Assembly: GCF_006171285.1 (NCBI RefSeq)
Contig: NZ_CP040889.1
Coordinates: 3,472,001 to 3,536,000 of the forward strand
From: Leclercia adecarboxylata
GTDB lineage: Bacteria > Pseudomonadota > Gammaproteobacteria > Enterobacterales > Enterobacteriaceae
DNA: 64,000 nt
Reading direction: 5' to 3'
The notes below the pieces were generated by a model. It saw nothing but the letters and a program-made list of their open reading frames with translations. It was not told the origin of the DNA and did not search any database. Positions 50,419 to 60,017 of this stretch are shown here, one piece after another (the stretch's first letter is position 1; each line of letters begins with the position of its first letter). Position numbers and translations under genes: made by a program.

Positions 50419-52434
50419 ATGAGTAAACCGTTCAAACTGAATTCCGCTTTCCGTCCTTCCGGCGATCAGCCTGAAGCGATTCGCCGTCTGAAAGAGGGGC
50501 TGGAGGATGGGCTTGCGCACCAGACGCTGCTGGGGGTGACCGGGTCGGGTAAAACCTTCACCGTCGCCAACGTGATCGCCGATCTGCAGCGCCCGACCAT
50601 GGTGCTGGCCCCTAACAAAACCCTGGCGGCGCAGCTCTACGGCGAGATGAAGGAGTTCTTCCCCGATAATGCGGTGGAGTACTTCGTCTCTTACTACGAC
50701 TATTACCAGCCGGAAGCCTACGTTCCGAGCTCCGATACCTTTATCGAAAAAGATGCCTCGGTGAACGAACACATCGAGCAGATGCGTCTCTCCGCCACCA
50801 AAGCGCTGCTTGAGCGCCGTGACGTGGTGGTCGTTGCCTCGGTGTCGGCGATCTACGGCCTGGGCGATCCGGATCTCTATCTGAAGATGATGCTGCACCT
50901 GACCGTGGGGATGATCATCGATCAGCGCGCCATCCTGCGCCGCCTGGCCGAGCTGCAGTACACCCGTAACGATCAGGCGTTCCAGCGCGGTACCTTCCGG
51001 GTGCGCGGCGAAGTGATCGACATCTTCCCGGCGGAGTCGGACGACTTTGCGCTGCGCGTGGAACTTTTCGATGAAGAGGTGGAGCGGCTGTCGCTGTTTG
51101 ACCCGCTAACCGGGCATGTTGAATCTACCATTCAGCGCTTCACCGTCTACCCGAAAACCCACTACGTCACCCCGCGCGAGCGCATCGTGCAGGCGATGGA
51201 GGACATCAAGGTTGAGCTGGCGGATCGCCGTAAAACGCTGCTGGAGAACAATAAGCTGCTGGAAGAGCAGCGTATCAGCCAGCGTACCCAGTTCGATCTC
51301 GAGATGATGAACGAGCTGGGCTACTGCTCCGGTATCGAAAACTACTCCCGCTATCTCTCCGGTCGCGGGCCGGGCGAAGCGCCGCCAACCCTGTTTGATT
51401 ACCTGCCGGCGGATGGTCTGCTGGTGGTGGACGAATCCCACGTCACCATTCCGCAGATTGGCGGGATGTATCGCGGCGACCGGGCGCGTAAAGAGACGCT
51501 GGTGGAGTACGGCTTCCGCCTGCCGTCTGCGCTGGATAACCGCCCAATGAAGTTTGAAGAGTTCGAGGCGCTGGCCCCGCAAACCATCTACGTGTCGGCA
51601 ACGCCGGGCAACTACGAGCTGGAGAAATCGGGCGACGAAGTGGTGGATCAGGTGGTGCGTCCGACCGGCCTGCTGGATCCGATTATCGAAGTGCGTCCGG
51701 TTGCTACCCAGGTGGACGATCTGCTGTCTGAGATCCGCGCCAGGGCGGCCATCAACGAGCGCGTGCTGGTCACCACCCTGACCAAGCGCATGGCAGAAGA
51801 CCTGACCGAATACCTCGAAGAGCACGGCGAGAAGGTGCGCTATCTGCACTCGGATATCGACACCGTGGAGCGTATGGAGATCATCCGCGATCTGCGCCTG
51901 GGCGAGTTCGACGTGCTGGTAGGGATCAACCTGCTGCGTGAGGGGCTGGATATGCCGGAAGTGTCGCTGGTGGCGATTCTGGACGCCGATAAAGAGGGCT
52001 TCCTGCGCTCCGAGCGATCGCTGATCCAGACCATCGGCCGTGCGGCGCGAAACGTCAACGGCAAAGCGATTCTGTACGGGGATAAGATCACCCCGTCGAT
52101 GGCCAAAGCGATTAGTGAAACCGAACGCCGTCGCGAGAAGCAGCAGCGCTACAACGAAGAGCACGGCATCACCCCGCAGGGGCTGAACAAGAAGGTGGTG
52201 GATATCCTGCAGCTCGGCCAGAACATTGCTAAGACCAAAACCAAGGGCCGCGGCAAGTCGCGCTCACCGGTTGAGGCCGATACCGTGGCGCTGACGCCGA
52301 AAGCGCTGCAGCAGAAAATTCACGAGCTGGAAGGGCAGATGATGCAGCACGCCCAGAACCTCGAGTTCGAGGAGGCCGCGCAGATCCGCGACCAGCTGCA
52401 TCAGCTGCGGGATCTGTTTATTGCGGCGTCGTAG
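50419..52434 (+). CDS. uvrB: UvrABC excinuclease subunit B
   Basis: 671 aa. Damage-verification helicase of nucleotide excision repair, loaded by UvrA and partnered with UvrC. Helicase motif I is [16 protein letters not shown] (about 35-50). The beta-hairpin region is [21 protein letters not shown]. Motif II is VVDESHVT, and motifs V-VI include [16 protein letters not shown] and [12 protein letters not shown]. The C-terminal UVR domain ([24 protein letters not shown]) binds UvrC. Confidence 0.98.
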   Translation: MSKPFKLNSAFRPSGDQPEAIRRLKEGLEDGLAHQTLLGVTGSGKTFTVANVIADLQRPTMVLAPNKTLAAQLYGEMKEFFPDNAVEYFVSYYDYYQPEAYVPSSDTFIEKDASVNEHIEQMRLSATKALLERRDVVVVASVSAIYGLGDPDLYLKMMLHLTVGMIIDQRAILRRLAELQYTRNDQAFQRGTFRVRGEVIDIFPAESDDFALRVELFDEEVERLSLFDPLTGHVESTIQRFTVYPKTHYVTPRERIVQAMEDIKVELADRRKTLLENNKLLEEQRISQRTQFDLEMMNELGYCSGIENYSRYLSGRGPGEAPPTLFDYLPADGLLVVDESHVTIPQIGGMYRGDRARKETLVEYGFRLPSALDNRPMKFEEFEALAPQTIYVSATPGNYELEKSGDEVVDQVVRPTGLLDPIIEVRPVATQVDDLLSEIRARAAINERVLVTTLTKRMAEDLTEYLEEHGEKVRYLHSDIDTVERMEIIRDLRLGEFDVLVGINLLREGLDMPEVSLVAILDADKEGFLRSERSLIQTIGRAARNVNGKAILYGDKITPSMAKAISETERRREKQQRYNEEHGITPQGLNKKVVDILQLGQNIAKTKTKGRGKSRSPVEADTVALTPKALQQKIHELEGQMMQHAQNLEFEEAAQIRDQLHQLRDLFIAAS

Positions 52435-52442
52435 GTAAAAGC

Positions 52443-52470
52443 AAAATGGCAGCCGAAGGCTGCCATTTTT
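52443..52470 (+). terminator. Terminator of uvrB
   Basis: Twelve-base stem AAAATGGCAGCC/GGCTGCCATTTT with a GAA loop and a T tail, 9 bp after the uvrB stop. Confidence 0.9.
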
Positions 52471-52604
52471 AGGGTTTGCACCTTATCTCTGTGGGATGAG
52501 GAATCCCCAGTAATTTTCGTATGTTTACCGCGATGAAATAATTTCAGGATAATAAGGGATTTACAGCGACTACCTCGTCCGGCTGAAAATCGACGAAGCG
52601 TTGA

Positions 52605-52775
52605 CCGCAGGCCGGGGCGAGGCGCAGGGATGCGCCGAGAGGGGGCGACCTACATGGATGTAGGATCGCCCCCGACCCTAAGCCTGCGGGAATAAGCTGA
52701 GTGCACCGCGAAGCGGCGATTTTCCTGGCCGGGAGCCGGGATTGCTAAGGGGGCGGCGGCGAGCCCACTTAGCAC
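52605..52775. repeat. GC-rich multi-hairpin block
   Basis: Nested palindromes. An outer stem CCGCAGGC (52605-52612)/GCCTGCGG (52682-52689) encloses a hairpin GGCGCA/TGCGCC (52621-52636) and a 15-bp arm palindrome at 52641-52673 (GGGGGCGA...TCGCCCCC). A second unit is bounded by GTGC/GCAC (52701-52775) and holds CCGC/GCGG and GCTAAG/CTTAGC hairpins. No coding potential. It looks like a mobile or repeated extragenic element or a structured RNA, but the family was not recognised. Confidence 0.65.
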
Positions 52776-52845
52776 GTTCACGGGTGGCGTGGCTGACAGA
52801 GAAGCACAAAACATACAGTGAACGGAACCACCACCACAGTCACAT

Positions 52846-52975
52846 GCTCCCCCTCACCCCAACCCTCTCCCTGAATGGAGAGGGGGCAGATCCTGCCATT
52901 ATTTTTTGTGGGGATCCCTCACCCCTGTGGGAGAAGGCCGGGATGAGGGCATCAGACCGCACCAGCTTGTAGGTC
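52846..52975. repeat. Extragenic CCCTC-type palindromic element
   Basis: CCCTCTCC/GGAGAGGG hairpin near 52863-52885, followed by CCCTCACCCC...GGGATGAGGG and CATCAGACCGC. Such stretches recur in intergenic DNA of Enterobacter-like genomes. A partial REP sequence (GTAGGTCCGGTAAGCGCAGC) follows at about 52971-52990. Confidence 0.5.
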
Positions 52976-53002
52976 CGGTAAGCGCAGCAATACAAACCGC
53001 AC

Positions 53003-53911
53003 TCAACCCAACGCCTGTACCGCCTTCTCCAGCGCCACGCGCAACAGATGCCGGTCATGGCGATACTTAATGTCGCTGGCCTCAAGCGGCTCCTGCACCA
53101 CCACCCGGCCTTCCATACCTAAGACATCCTCTTTCGGCCCGACCACCACCGCATCGATAATCTTTTTCCCCACGTACTGCTCCATCAGCGCCAGCTTGTC
53201 GGCCAGCGAAAGTCCCGCGGCAGCCGGGCTGAGCTCGCGGCCCAGATTACCGATATAGACCACCGGGGCAGGGGTGCGCCGCATTGCCTGGGCCAGCTCT
53301 TTAATCAGCAGCAGCGGCATCAGGCTGGTGTAAAAACTGCCGGGGCCGATAAGGATCAAATCCGCTTCGCCAATTGCCTCCACCGCTTCGCGGGTCGCCG
53401 GAACGGAGGGATAAAGCATCAGCTCCTTTGGCGGCGTGGGAAGCTGATCGATATTCACCTCGCCATACACTTCATGGTCGTTGCAGTCGATTGCCATCAG
53501 ATCGACCGGAAGTTCGGACATTGGGATTAGAAACGCATCCACTTTAAGCAGGTTGCGAATTAAATTGATCGCCTCCAGAGGCCGCACGCTGAGGTGATCC
53601 AGCGCCTTTAACATCAGGTTTCCGAGGTTATGCCCGGAAAGTTCGCCATTTCCGCCAAAACGATACTCAAACATCGCCGAAGCCACGCTCTGTTCGGTGA
53701 TAAGCTGATTCAGACAGTTGCGCATATCCCCCCAGGCGATACCGCCTTCGGAGCGCCGGATGCGTCCGGTTGAGCCGCCGTTATCGGTGGTGGTGACGAT
53801 CCCGGTCAGGCGGGAGCCAAGCGACGACAACGAGGACATGACCCGGCCCAGTCCGTGGCCTCCGCCGAGAGCGACCACCCGGTCAAGATCCGCAAAAGTG
53901 CGATTGCGCAT
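53003..53911 (-). CDS. ybhK: YvcK/CofD-like protein (YbhK)
   Basis: 302-aa cytoplasmic protein of the YvcK family (CofD-like fold), which binds UDP-sugars and affects envelope growth and carbon metabolism in other bacteria. Motifs are [17 protein letters not shown] (about 13-29), [21 protein letters not shown] and [16 protein letters not shown]. Its role in enterobacteria is not fixed. Start ATG 53911 after TTAAGGAATTTTT. Divergent from moaA. Confidence 0.93.
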   Translation of the reverse strand: MRNRTFADLDRVVALGGGHGLGRVMSSLSSLGSRLTGIVTTTDNGGSTGRIRRSEGGIAWGDMRNCLNQLITEQSVASAMFEYRFGGNGELSGHNLGNLMLKALDHLSVRPLEAINLIRNLLKVDAFLIPMSELPVDLMAIDCNDHEVYGEVNIDQLPTPPKELMLYPSVPATREAVEAIGEADLILIGPGSFYTSLMPLLLIKELAQAMRRTPAPVVYIGNLGRELSPAAAGLSLADKLALMEQYVGKKIIDAVVVGPKEDVLGMEGRVVVQEPLEASDIKYRHDRHLLRVALEKAVQALG

Positions 53912-54050
53912 AAAAATTCCTTAATAAGACCAACGCGTAAACAGTAACTCAACTACTCCTAAATGACGATGCTGCGACCGGCTCAAAATGACGTATATCA
54001 ATGCAAAAGTATGATAATTGAGTATTCTAATTCGAAATTGCACGATTAGC

Positions 54051-54076
54051 TCGCTATATACAAGTTTATATATCGA
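54051..54076. promoter_or_regulatory. ModE box upstream of moaA
   Basis: Arms TCGCTATATA and TATATATCGA spaced by six bases match the ModE pattern also seen before modA. In E. coli ModE activates the moa operon. It lies about 100 bp before the Moco riboswitch. Confidence 0.78.
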
Positions 54077-54147
54077 AAGCCGACGATAGCGAAACTCTGT
54101 TTAACAAGCTAATATCGGCATAACCACGTTTTCATTACTGAAAACAT

Positions 54148-54258
54148 ACACTCTAGCCCTGGCACCTGTGTCGACAGATATGGTGCCCTGGCCGTGGCGG
54201 TTTCGCCACCAGGGTACAGGAAGAAATGACTGTGCCTCCCGTATCAGGAAAGGTGTAC
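54148..54258 (+). ncRNA. Moco (molybdenum cofactor) riboswitch
   Basis: The leader directly before moaA has the conserved outline of the Moco RNA motif. It opens with ACACTCTAGCC, followed by hairpin GGCACC/GGTGCC (54161-54166 and 54182-54187), hairpin GTGGCG/CGCCAC, then the AGGAAGAAATGACT region with GTACAG/CTGTGC pairing and TGCCTCCCGTATC, ending AAAGGTGTAC at the start codon. In E. coli it lowers moaA expression when cofactor is sufficient, at least partly at translation. Confidence 0.9.
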
Positions 54259-55248
54259 ATGGCTTCACAACTTACCGATGCATTCGCGCGTAAGTTTTTT
54301 TACCTGCGTTTGTCGATTACCGATGTGTGCAACTTCCGTTGCACCTACTGCCTGCCGGATGGCTACAAACCCGGCGGCGTCACCAATAACGGCTTTCTCT
54401 CCGTGGATGAAGTGCGCCGCGTCACGCGCGCGTTTGCCGCCATGGGAACCGAGAAGGTCCGTCTTACCGGCGGCGAACCCTCGCTGCGCCGGGACTTCAC
54501 CGATATCATCGCGGCGGTGCGTGAAAATGACGCCATCCGCCAGATAGCGGTCACCACCAATGGCTATCGTCTGGCGCGCGATGTCGCGCAGTGGCGCGAT
54601 GCGGGCCTGACGGCGATTAACGTCAGCGTCGACAGCCTCGATGCCCGTCAGTTTCATGCCATCACCGGCCAGGATAAATTCCACCAGGTGATGGACGGCA
54701 TCGATGCGGCATTTGCTGCTGGCTTCGAGAAGGTGAAGGTCAACACCGTGCTGATGCGCGATGTGAACCATCATCAGCTGGACACCTTCCTGGCGTGGAT
54801 CAAACCCCGCCGCATTCAACTGCGCTTTATCGAGCTGATGGAGACGGGTGAGGGCAGCGATCTCTTCTCCCGCCACCACATCTCCGGCATGGTGCTGCGC
54901 GATGAACTGCTCAGGCGTGGCTGGATCCACCAGCTTCGCCAGCGCAGCGACGGCCCGGCGCAGGTCTTCTGCCACCCCGACTACGAAGGGGAGATCGGGC
55001 TTATCATGCCGTATGAAAAAGACTTCTGCGCCAGCTGTAACCGCCTGCGCGTCTCGTCGGTGGGCAAACTGCACCTGTGCCTGTTTGGCGACGGCGGCGT
55101 CGATCTGCGCGATCTGCTGGCCGATGACGCGCAGCAGGCGGCGCTGGAAGGCCGCATTTCTGACGCGCTGATGCACAAAAAGCAGACCCATTTCCTGCAT
55201 CAGGGCAACACCGGGATCACCCAGAACCTGTCATACATTGGCGGGTAA
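54259..55248 (+). CDS. moaA: GTP 3',8-cyclase MoaA
   Basis: Radical-SAM enzyme of 329 aa that starts molybdopterin synthesis from GTP. The N-terminal cluster motif is [12 protein letters not shown] (CxxxCxxC). The C-terminal cluster is in [23 protein letters not shown]. The C-terminus ends GG, needed in the family. An in-frame ATG at 54226 lies within the riboswitch. ATG 54259 ([13 protein letters not shown]) is the conserved start, placed right at the riboswitch end. First gene of moaABCDE. Confidence 0.97.
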   Translation: MASQLTDAFARKFFYLRLSITDVCNFRCTYCLPDGYKPGGVTNNGFLSVDEVRRVTRAFAAMGTEKVRLTGGEPSLRRDFTDIIAAVRENDAIRQIAVTTNGYRLARDVAQWRDAGLTAINVSVDSLDARQFHAITGQDKFHQVMDGIDAAFAAGFEKVKVNTVLMRDVNHHQLDTFLAWIKPRRIQLRFIELMETGEGSDLFSRHHISGMVLRDELLRRGWIHQLRQRSDGPAQVFCHPDYEGEIGLIMPYEKDFCASCNRLRVSSVGKLHLCLFGDGGVDLRDLLADDAQQAALEGRISDALMHKKQTHFLHQGNTGITQNLSYIGG

Positions 55249-55268
55249 TCGCTACAAGGAACCAGAAG

Positions 55269-55781
55269 ATGAGTCAGGTAAGCGCTGAATTTATCCCGAC
55301 GCGTATTGCTATTCTTACCGTTTCCGAACGCCGCGGCGAAGAGGATGACACCTCCGGGCACTGGCTGCGCGATGCGGCCCACGAGGCGGGGCATCACATT
55401 GTCGACAAGGCGATCGTGAAAGAGAACCGCTACGCCATTCGCGCGGAAGTGTCGCGCTGGGTAGCCAGTGACGACGTCCAGGTAGTGCTGATCACCGGCG
55501 GGACCGGTTTTACCCCGGGCGATCAGGCCCCGGAAGCGCTGCTGCCGCTGTTCGATCGCGAAATCGAAGGCTTTGGGGAAGTGTTCCGCATGCTCTCTTT
55601 TGAAGAGATCGGCACCTCCACCCTGCAGTCTCGCGCCGTCGCGGGGATCGCCAACAACACGGTGATTTTTGCCATGCCGGGTTCAACCAAAGCGTGCCGC
55701 ACCGCCTGGGAAAACATCATCGCCCCGCAGCTGGATGCCCGCACGCGTCCCTGTAATTTCCATCCTCATCTGAAGAAGTAA
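55269..55781 (+). CDS. moaB: Molybdopterin biosynthesis protein MoaB
   Basis: 170-aa MogA/MoaB-family protein with LITGGTGFTPGDQAPEAL as the MPT-binding region. In E. coli it is dispensable, and the family member MogA carries the adenylylation role. It lies 20 bp after moaA and 3 bp before moaC. Confidence 0.95.
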   Translation: MSQVSAEFIPTRIAILTVSERRGEEDDTSGHWLRDAAHEAGHHIVDKAIVKENRYAIRAEVSRWVASDDVQVVLITGGTGFTPGDQAPEALLPLFDREIEGFGEVFRMLSFEEIGTSTLQSRAVAGIANNTVIFAMPGSTKACRTAWENIIAPQLDARTRPCNFHPHLKK

Positions 55782-55784
55782 GCT

Positions 55785-56270
55785 ATGTCGCAACTGACCC
55801 ACATTAACGCCGCTGGCGAAGCGCATATGGTGGATGTCTCCGCCAAGGCCGAGACCGTGCGCGAAGCGCGCGCGGAAGCGTTCGTCACCATGCTCCCGGA
55901 AACCCTGGCCATGATCGTTGACGGCAGTCACCACAAAGGGGATGTCTTCGCCACCGCGCGCATCGCCGGGATCCAGGCGGCAAAACGCACCTGGGAACTG
56001 ATCCCGCTGTGCCATCCGCTGATGCTCAGCAAAGTGGAGGTCAACCTGCGGGCAGAGCAGGAGCATAACCGCGTGCGCATTGAGTCGCAGTGCCGCCTGA
56101 CCGGGAAAACCGGGGTGGAGATGGAAGCCTTAACCGCGGCCTCCGTGGCGGCGCTGACCATCTACGACATGTGCAAAGCGGTGCAGAAGGATATGGTTAT
56201 CGGCCCGGTTCGCCTGCTGGCGAAAAGCGGCGGTAAATCGGGTGATTTCAGGGCACAAGAGAATGATTAA
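55785..56270 (+). CDS. moaC: Cyclic pyranopterin monophosphate synthase MoaC
   Basis: 161 aa. Converts the MoaA product to cyclic pyranopterin monophosphate. Conserved motifs are [15 protein letters not shown] and [26 protein letters not shown] with active-site Lys and Asp. The end overlaps moaD by 8 bp. Confidence 0.97.
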   Translation: MSQLTHINAAGEAHMVDVSAKAETVREARAEAFVTMLPETLAMIVDGSHHKGDVFATARIAGIQAAKRTWELIPLCHPLMLSKVEVNLRAEQEHNRVRIESQCRLTGKTGVEMEALTAASVAALTIYDMCKAVQKDMVIGPVRLLAKSGGKSGDFRAQEND

Positions 56271-56508
56271 AGTACTGTTTTTTGCGCAGGTGCGTGAGCT
56301 GGTGAACACCGACAGCCTGACGCTGGATATTCAGGTCGATACCGTAGAAGCGCTGCGGGCGCATCTGGCGGCGCAAAGCGACCGCTGGGCGCTGGCGCTG
56401 GACGCAGAAAAACTGCTGGCGGCGGTAAACCAGACGCTGGTGGAGTTCACCCATCCGGTGAAGCCTGGCGATGAGGTGGCCTTCTTTCCGCCGGTTACCG
56501 GGGGCTAA
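56263..56508 (+). CDS. moaD: Molybdopterin synthase small subunit MoaD
   Basis: 81-aa ubiquitin-like sulfur carrier. The C-terminal FFPPVTGG ends in the Gly-Gly that is thiocarboxylated by MoeB. ATG 56263 ([13 protein letters not shown]) lies within the moaC end. The longer frame from 56242 is not supported by family alignment. Confidence 0.97.
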   Translation: MIKVLFFAQVRELVNTDSLTLDIQVDTVEALRAHLAAQSDRWALALDAEKLLAAVNQTLVEFTHPVKPGDEVAFFPPVTGG

Positions 56509-56509
56509 G

Positions 56510-56962
56510 ATGGCAGAGACCAAAATTGTTGTCGAACCGGCGCGTTTTAATGTCGGCGCCGAATACAGCTGGCTGGCGGAGCGTGACGAAGACGGGGCGG
56601 TGGTCACCTTCACCGGCAAAGTGCGCAACCACAATCTGGGCGACAGCGTGAAGGCGCTGACCCTTGAGCACTATCCCGGCATGACCGAAAAGGCGCTGGC
56701 GGAGATCGTCGACCAGGCGCGCGAGCGCTGGCCGCTCGGCCGCGTCACCGTGATCCACCGCATCGGCGAGATGTGGCCGGGCGAAGAGATCGTCTTTGTC
56801 GGCGTGACCAGCGCCCATCGCGGCAGCGCCTTTGCGGCGGGCGAGTTCATTATGGATTATCTGAAAACCCGCGCCCCGTTCTGGAAGCGCGAAGCCACCC
56901 CAGAGGGCGATCGCTGGGTCGAGTCCCGCGACAGCGACAAGGAAGCCGCCAGCCGCTGGTAG
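56510..56962 (+). CDS. moaE: Molybdopterin synthase large subunit MoaE
   Basis: 150 aa. Catalytic partner of MoaD, which inserts the dithiolene sulfurs. Motifs are VTFTGKVRNHNLGD, LEHYPGMTEKAL and MDYLKTRAPFWKRE with the active-site Lys residues. The start, one base after the moaD stop, matches MAETKIVV of E. coli. Last gene of the moa operon. Confidence 0.97.
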   Translation: MAETKIVVEPARFNVGAEYSWLAERDEDGAVVTFTGKVRNHNLGDSVKALTLEHYPGMTEKALAEIVDQARERWPLGRVTVIHRIGEMWPGEEIVFVGVTSAHRGSAFAAGEFIMDYLKTRAPFWKREATPEGDRWVESRDSDKEAASRW

Positions 56963-57020
56963 CCGGATTGCCGGGATGTGTTAGGCTTTAACTGTGTGTC
57001 CACTTAAAAAGGAGTGCGTT

Positions 57021-57728
57021 ATGGACAGATTTCCCCGTTCCGATTCCATCGTTCAGCAGAGCCGTACCGGGCTGCAAACCTACATGGCCCAGGTCTACGG
57101 CTGGATGACCTGCGGTTTGCTGCTCACCGCGTTTGTCGCATGGTTTTCCGCGAACACCCCTGCGGTGATGATGTTTGTCTTCTCCAGCAAGATCACCTTT
57201 TTTGGCCTGATTATCGCCCAGCTGGCGCTGGTGTTTGTCCTCTCGGGGCTGGTGCATAAGCTCAGCGCAGGGATGGCCACCACGCTGTTTATGCTCTATT
57301 CGGCCCTGACCGGCCTGACGCTCTCCAGTATCTTCATCGTCTACACCTACTCCTCGATTGCCAGCACTTTTGTGGTCGCGGGCGGGATGTTCGGCGCGAT
57401 GAGTCTTTACGGCTACACCACCAAACGCGACCTGAGCGGGTTTGGCAATATGCTGTTTATGGCGCTGATTGGGATTGTGCTGGCGTCGCTGGTGAATTTC
57501 TGGCTGAAGAGTGAAGCGCTGATGTGGGCGGTGACCTATATCGGGGTGATTGTCTTTGTCGGACTGACGGCGTATGACACGCAAAAGCTGAAAAACATCG
57601 GTGAGCAGATCGACGTGCGCGACAGTTCAAACCTGCGCAAGTACTCGATTCTTGGAGCGTTAACCCTCTATCTGGACTTCATCAACCTGTTCCTGATGCT
57701 GCTGCGTATTTTCGGCAACCGTCGTTGA
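57021..57728 (+). CDS. ybhL: BAX-inhibitor-1-like membrane protein YbhL
   Basis: Inner-membrane protein of 235 aa with seven hydrophobic helices of the TMBIM/BI-1 family. Conserved residues near the end are VGLTAYDTQKLKNIGEQID and LTLYLDFINLFLMLLRI, where paired Asp residues form the pH/calcium latch in family structures. ATG 57021 after AAAAAGGAGTGCGTT. No physiological role is proven in enterobacteria. Confidence 0.94.
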   Translation: MDRFPRSDSIVQQSRTGLQTYMAQVYGWMTCGLLLTAFVAWFSANTPAVMMFVFSSKITFFGLIIAQLALVFVLSGLVHKLSAGMATTLFMLYSALTGLTLSSIFIVYTYSSIASTFVVAGGMFGAMSLYGYTTKRDLSGFGNMLFMALIGIVLASLVNFWLKSEALMWAVTYIGVIVFVGLTAYDTQKLKNIGEQIDVRDSSNLRKYSILGALTLYLDFINLFLMLLRIFGNRR

Positions 57729-57734
57729 TTGTGG

Positions 57735-57803
57735 TGCCCGGCGGCGCGTTGCTTGCCGGGCCTACAGAACCCGTAGGCCGGGTAAGCGCAGCGCCACCCG
57801 GCA
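57735..57803. repeat. Inverted REP pair between ybhL and ybhN
   Basis: Two REP units, TGCCCGGCGGCG...GCCGGGCCTACA and CCGTAGGCCGGGT...ACCCGGCA, in opposite orientation between the convergent genes. E. coli has ybhM in this interval and no ybhM remnant is visible here. Confidence 0.82.
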
Positions 57804-57813
57804 TAGCCCGCAC

Positions 57814-58776
57814 TTACTTCACCATCTCTCTCTCGTTTTTGGCGCGTAATTTCTTCGCCCGGCTCTCCAGCACCAGATAACAGACCGTTGCCAGCCCCAG
57901 CGGCAGGAAGTAATAGAGCATGCGGTAGGCCAGCAGGGCGGCGATGATGGTGCCGTGAGAAACGTGCTCCCCCGCTAACAGGGCAATAAACACCGCTTCC
58001 AGCACGCCGATCCCGGCCGGGATATGAACAATTACCCCGGCGATACTGCTCACCAGCAGCACCCCCAGCACGAAGAAGTAGTTCACGTCTTCGCCCATCA
58101 ATAGCCAGATAATCGCCCCCATCGCCATCCAGTTGGCGGCGGAAATCCCCATCTGCGCCAGCGCGAAACGCCAGGAGGGAAGCACCAGCTTCTGCCCCTT
58201 GATGGTCATATGACGCCGCTTAGCGAAGGCGCAGGCCCACAGGTAGAAAGCGATTACCAGCAGCAGCACGATGCCGAGAATGCGCAGCGTCGACTGATCG
58301 ATATACCAGTGATCGGGCAACTGCACCACGCCCGCGGTGAAGATCACCCCGCCCAGCAGGATGTAGCCCAGCCAGTTGGTGGTGATACTCAGGGAGAAAA
58401 TGCGGGTGATGGTGCCGCTGGGCAGCCCCAGGCGGGAGTAGAGCCGGTAGCGCATGCCGATGCCGCCAACCCAGGTACTCAGGGTCAGGTTAAAGGCGTA
58501 GCAGATAAACGACACCAGCATGACCTGACGCTTTGCCAGCTTATGCCCGCAGTAGACCCGCCCCAGCAGATCGTAACAGCCATACAGCAGGAAGCTCAGC
58601 ACCACCAGGGCCACTGCGCCCATCAGCGACAGACGGTCGTAGTCGCGGATAACCTTCCATACTTCGGCCCAGTCGACCTTTTTGGCGTAAACCACCAGCA
58701 GCACCGCAACAGCAATGAAGAACACCCAGGTGAGGATCTTCTTTGCCAGATGCCAGCGCGAATGTTTTTTGCTCAT
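57814..58776 (-). CDS. ybhN: Inner-membrane protein YbhN (UPF0104 family)
   Basis: 320-aa protein with about eight membrane helices, related to the flippase/synthase membrane domain of lysylphosphatidylglycerol synthases. Recognisable stretches are TLSTWVGGIGMRYRLYSRLGLP and VIVHIPAGIGVLEAVFIALL. Last gene of ybhP-clsB-ybhN. Its start overlaps the clsB stop by one base. Association with the phospholipid enzyme ClsB suggests a lipid-related role, which is inference. Confidence 0.92.
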   Translation of the reverse strand: MSKKHSRWHLAKKILTWVFFIAVAVLLVVYAKKVDWAEVWKVIRDYDRLSLMGAVALVVLSFLLYGCYDLLGRVYCGHKLAKRQVMLVSFICYAFNLTLSTWVGGIGMRYRLYSRLGLPSGTITRIFSLSITTNWLGYILLGGVIFTAGVVQLPDHWYIDQSTLRILGIVLLLVIAFYLWACAFAKRRHMTIKGQKLVLPSWRFALAQMGISAANWMAMGAIIWLLMGEDVNYFFVLGVLLVSSIAGVIVHIPAGIGVLEAVFIALLAGEHVSHGTIIAALLAYRMLYYFLPLGLATVCYLVLESRAKKLRAKNEREMVK

Positions 58777-60017
58777 CAGGGTTTTACCCCCGTATTGCCT
58801 GCCTCGACGCGATCCTGCGTCTCCATCTCAGGCTGTACCGGCGGCGGCACCTGCGCCAGCTTCGGCGTATGGGCCGGCAACCAGCCGACCAGCGCCGGGA
58901 AGTGGCGCAGGAAGTGGAACACCACCACGCTCTTGCCCAGATTCCACCAGGTGCGTTTCGGCACCATCGACTCATCCACCCGCACGCAGTCTTCGGCGAT
59001 GATGGCGGTGAGGTTGTCGCGCAGGGTCTGGTTAAATTCGCGATCGTGAATGATCAGGTTGGCCTCCAGATTCAGCGACAGGCTGAGGGGATCAAGGTTG
59101 CTGGAGCCGACGGTCACCCAGTGATCGTCCATCAGCGCCACTTTCCCGTGCAGGGGACGGCGGCGATATTCGTAAATCTCGACGCCTCCTTTCACCAGAT
59201 AGTTGTAGAGCAGACGCGCGCCCACCGTGACAATCGGCATATCCGGCTCGCCCTGCACAATCAGCCTGACCCGCACGCCACGCCGCGCCGCGTTGCGCAT
59301 GGCGTGCAGCAGGCGATAGCCCGGGAAGAAGTAGGCGTTGGCGATGATCACTTCGCGCCGGGCATTGGCCAGCATCTTCAGATAGTGGCGCTCAATATCG
59401 TCCCGGTGCTCTTCGTTATCGCGCCAGATAAACAGCGCCTGGGCTTCGCCCGGTTTGGTGTTCTCTTCCGCGCGGTGACGCCGTTTCCACCAGCGACGAA
59501 CCGCCGCTTTGCCGGGGAGATTTTCCACGACAAATTGCAAAATATCCTGCACCACCGGCCCTTCGACCTGGACGGCATAATCCTGCTTGGCCTCCGGGCC
59601 ATAGTCCGACATATGTTCTGCGGAGTAGTTAATCCCGCCGACAAACGCCACCTGCTCATCCACCACCACAATTTTACGGTGCATGCGACGGAAGACGTTG
59701 GTGCGCATACCAAAAAGTGGCGGGCGCGGATCGTAGTAGCGGAATACCACCCCTGCCGAGGTCAGTTCCCCGACGAACTCGTCGCTGAGGTCGGGAGAGC
59801 CGTAGCCGTCGAGCAGCACTTCGATATGCACCCCGCGCTGGGCGGCGCGCAGAAGAACCGCATGCAGCTTTCGCCCTACGTTGTCTTCAAACCAGATAAA
59901 GGTTTCCAGCAGCACCCGGCTCTGGGCTTGCTCAATGGCGGCAAATACCGCCGGGTAATATTGATCGCCATTCTCCAGCAGCTTTATCCGGTTGCCGCTT
60001 TGCCATGAACATTTCAT
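58776..60017 (-). CDS. clsB: Cardiolipin synthase B
   Basis: Phospholipase-D superfamily enzyme of 413 aa with two HKD motifs, HRKIVVVD (about residues 113-120) and HGKVALMD (about 288-295), each followed by the typical GGIN or GSSNLD. It makes cardiolipin (and in E. coli also phosphatidylglycerol by trans-phosphatidylation). Overlaps ybhP by four bases and ybhN by one. Confidence 0.96.
   Translation of the reverse strand: MKCSWQSGNRIKLLENGDQYYPAVFAAIEQAQSRVLLETFIWFEDNVGRKLHAVLLRAAQRGVHIEVLLDGYGSPDLSDEFVGELTSAGVVFRYYDPRPPLFGMRTNVFRRMHRKIVVVDEQVAFVGGINYSAEHMSDYGPEAKQDYAVQVEGPVVQDILQFVVENLPGKAAVRRWWKRRHRAEENTKPGEAQALFIWRDNEEHRDDIERHYLKMLANARREVIIANAYFFPGYRLLHAMRNAARRGVRVRLIVQGEPDMPIVTVGARLLYNYLVKGGVEIYEYRRRPLHGKVALMDDHWVTVGSSNLDPLSLSLNLEANLIIHDREFNQTLRDNLTAIIAEDCVRVDESMVPKRTWWNLGKSVVVFHFLRHFPALVGWLPAHTPKLAQVPPPVQPEMETQDRVEAGNTGVKP

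Noticed and set aside
51106..52164. 352-codon minus-strand open frame over uvrB
   Set aside because: Antisense shadow; uvrB is complete and conserved on the other strand.
52742..52972. 76-codon ORF in the uvrB-ybhK gap
   Set aside because: It runs through the palindromic repeat block, with no ribosome site and no recognisable protein.
54226..54258. N-terminal extension of MoaA from ATG 54226
   Set aside because: Those bases form the 3' part of the Moco riboswitch, and conserved MoaA begins at 54259.
57729..57813. Possible remnant of ybhM between ybhL and ybhN
   Set aside because: Only 85 bp remain, and they are explained by two REP units. No coding similarity is visible.
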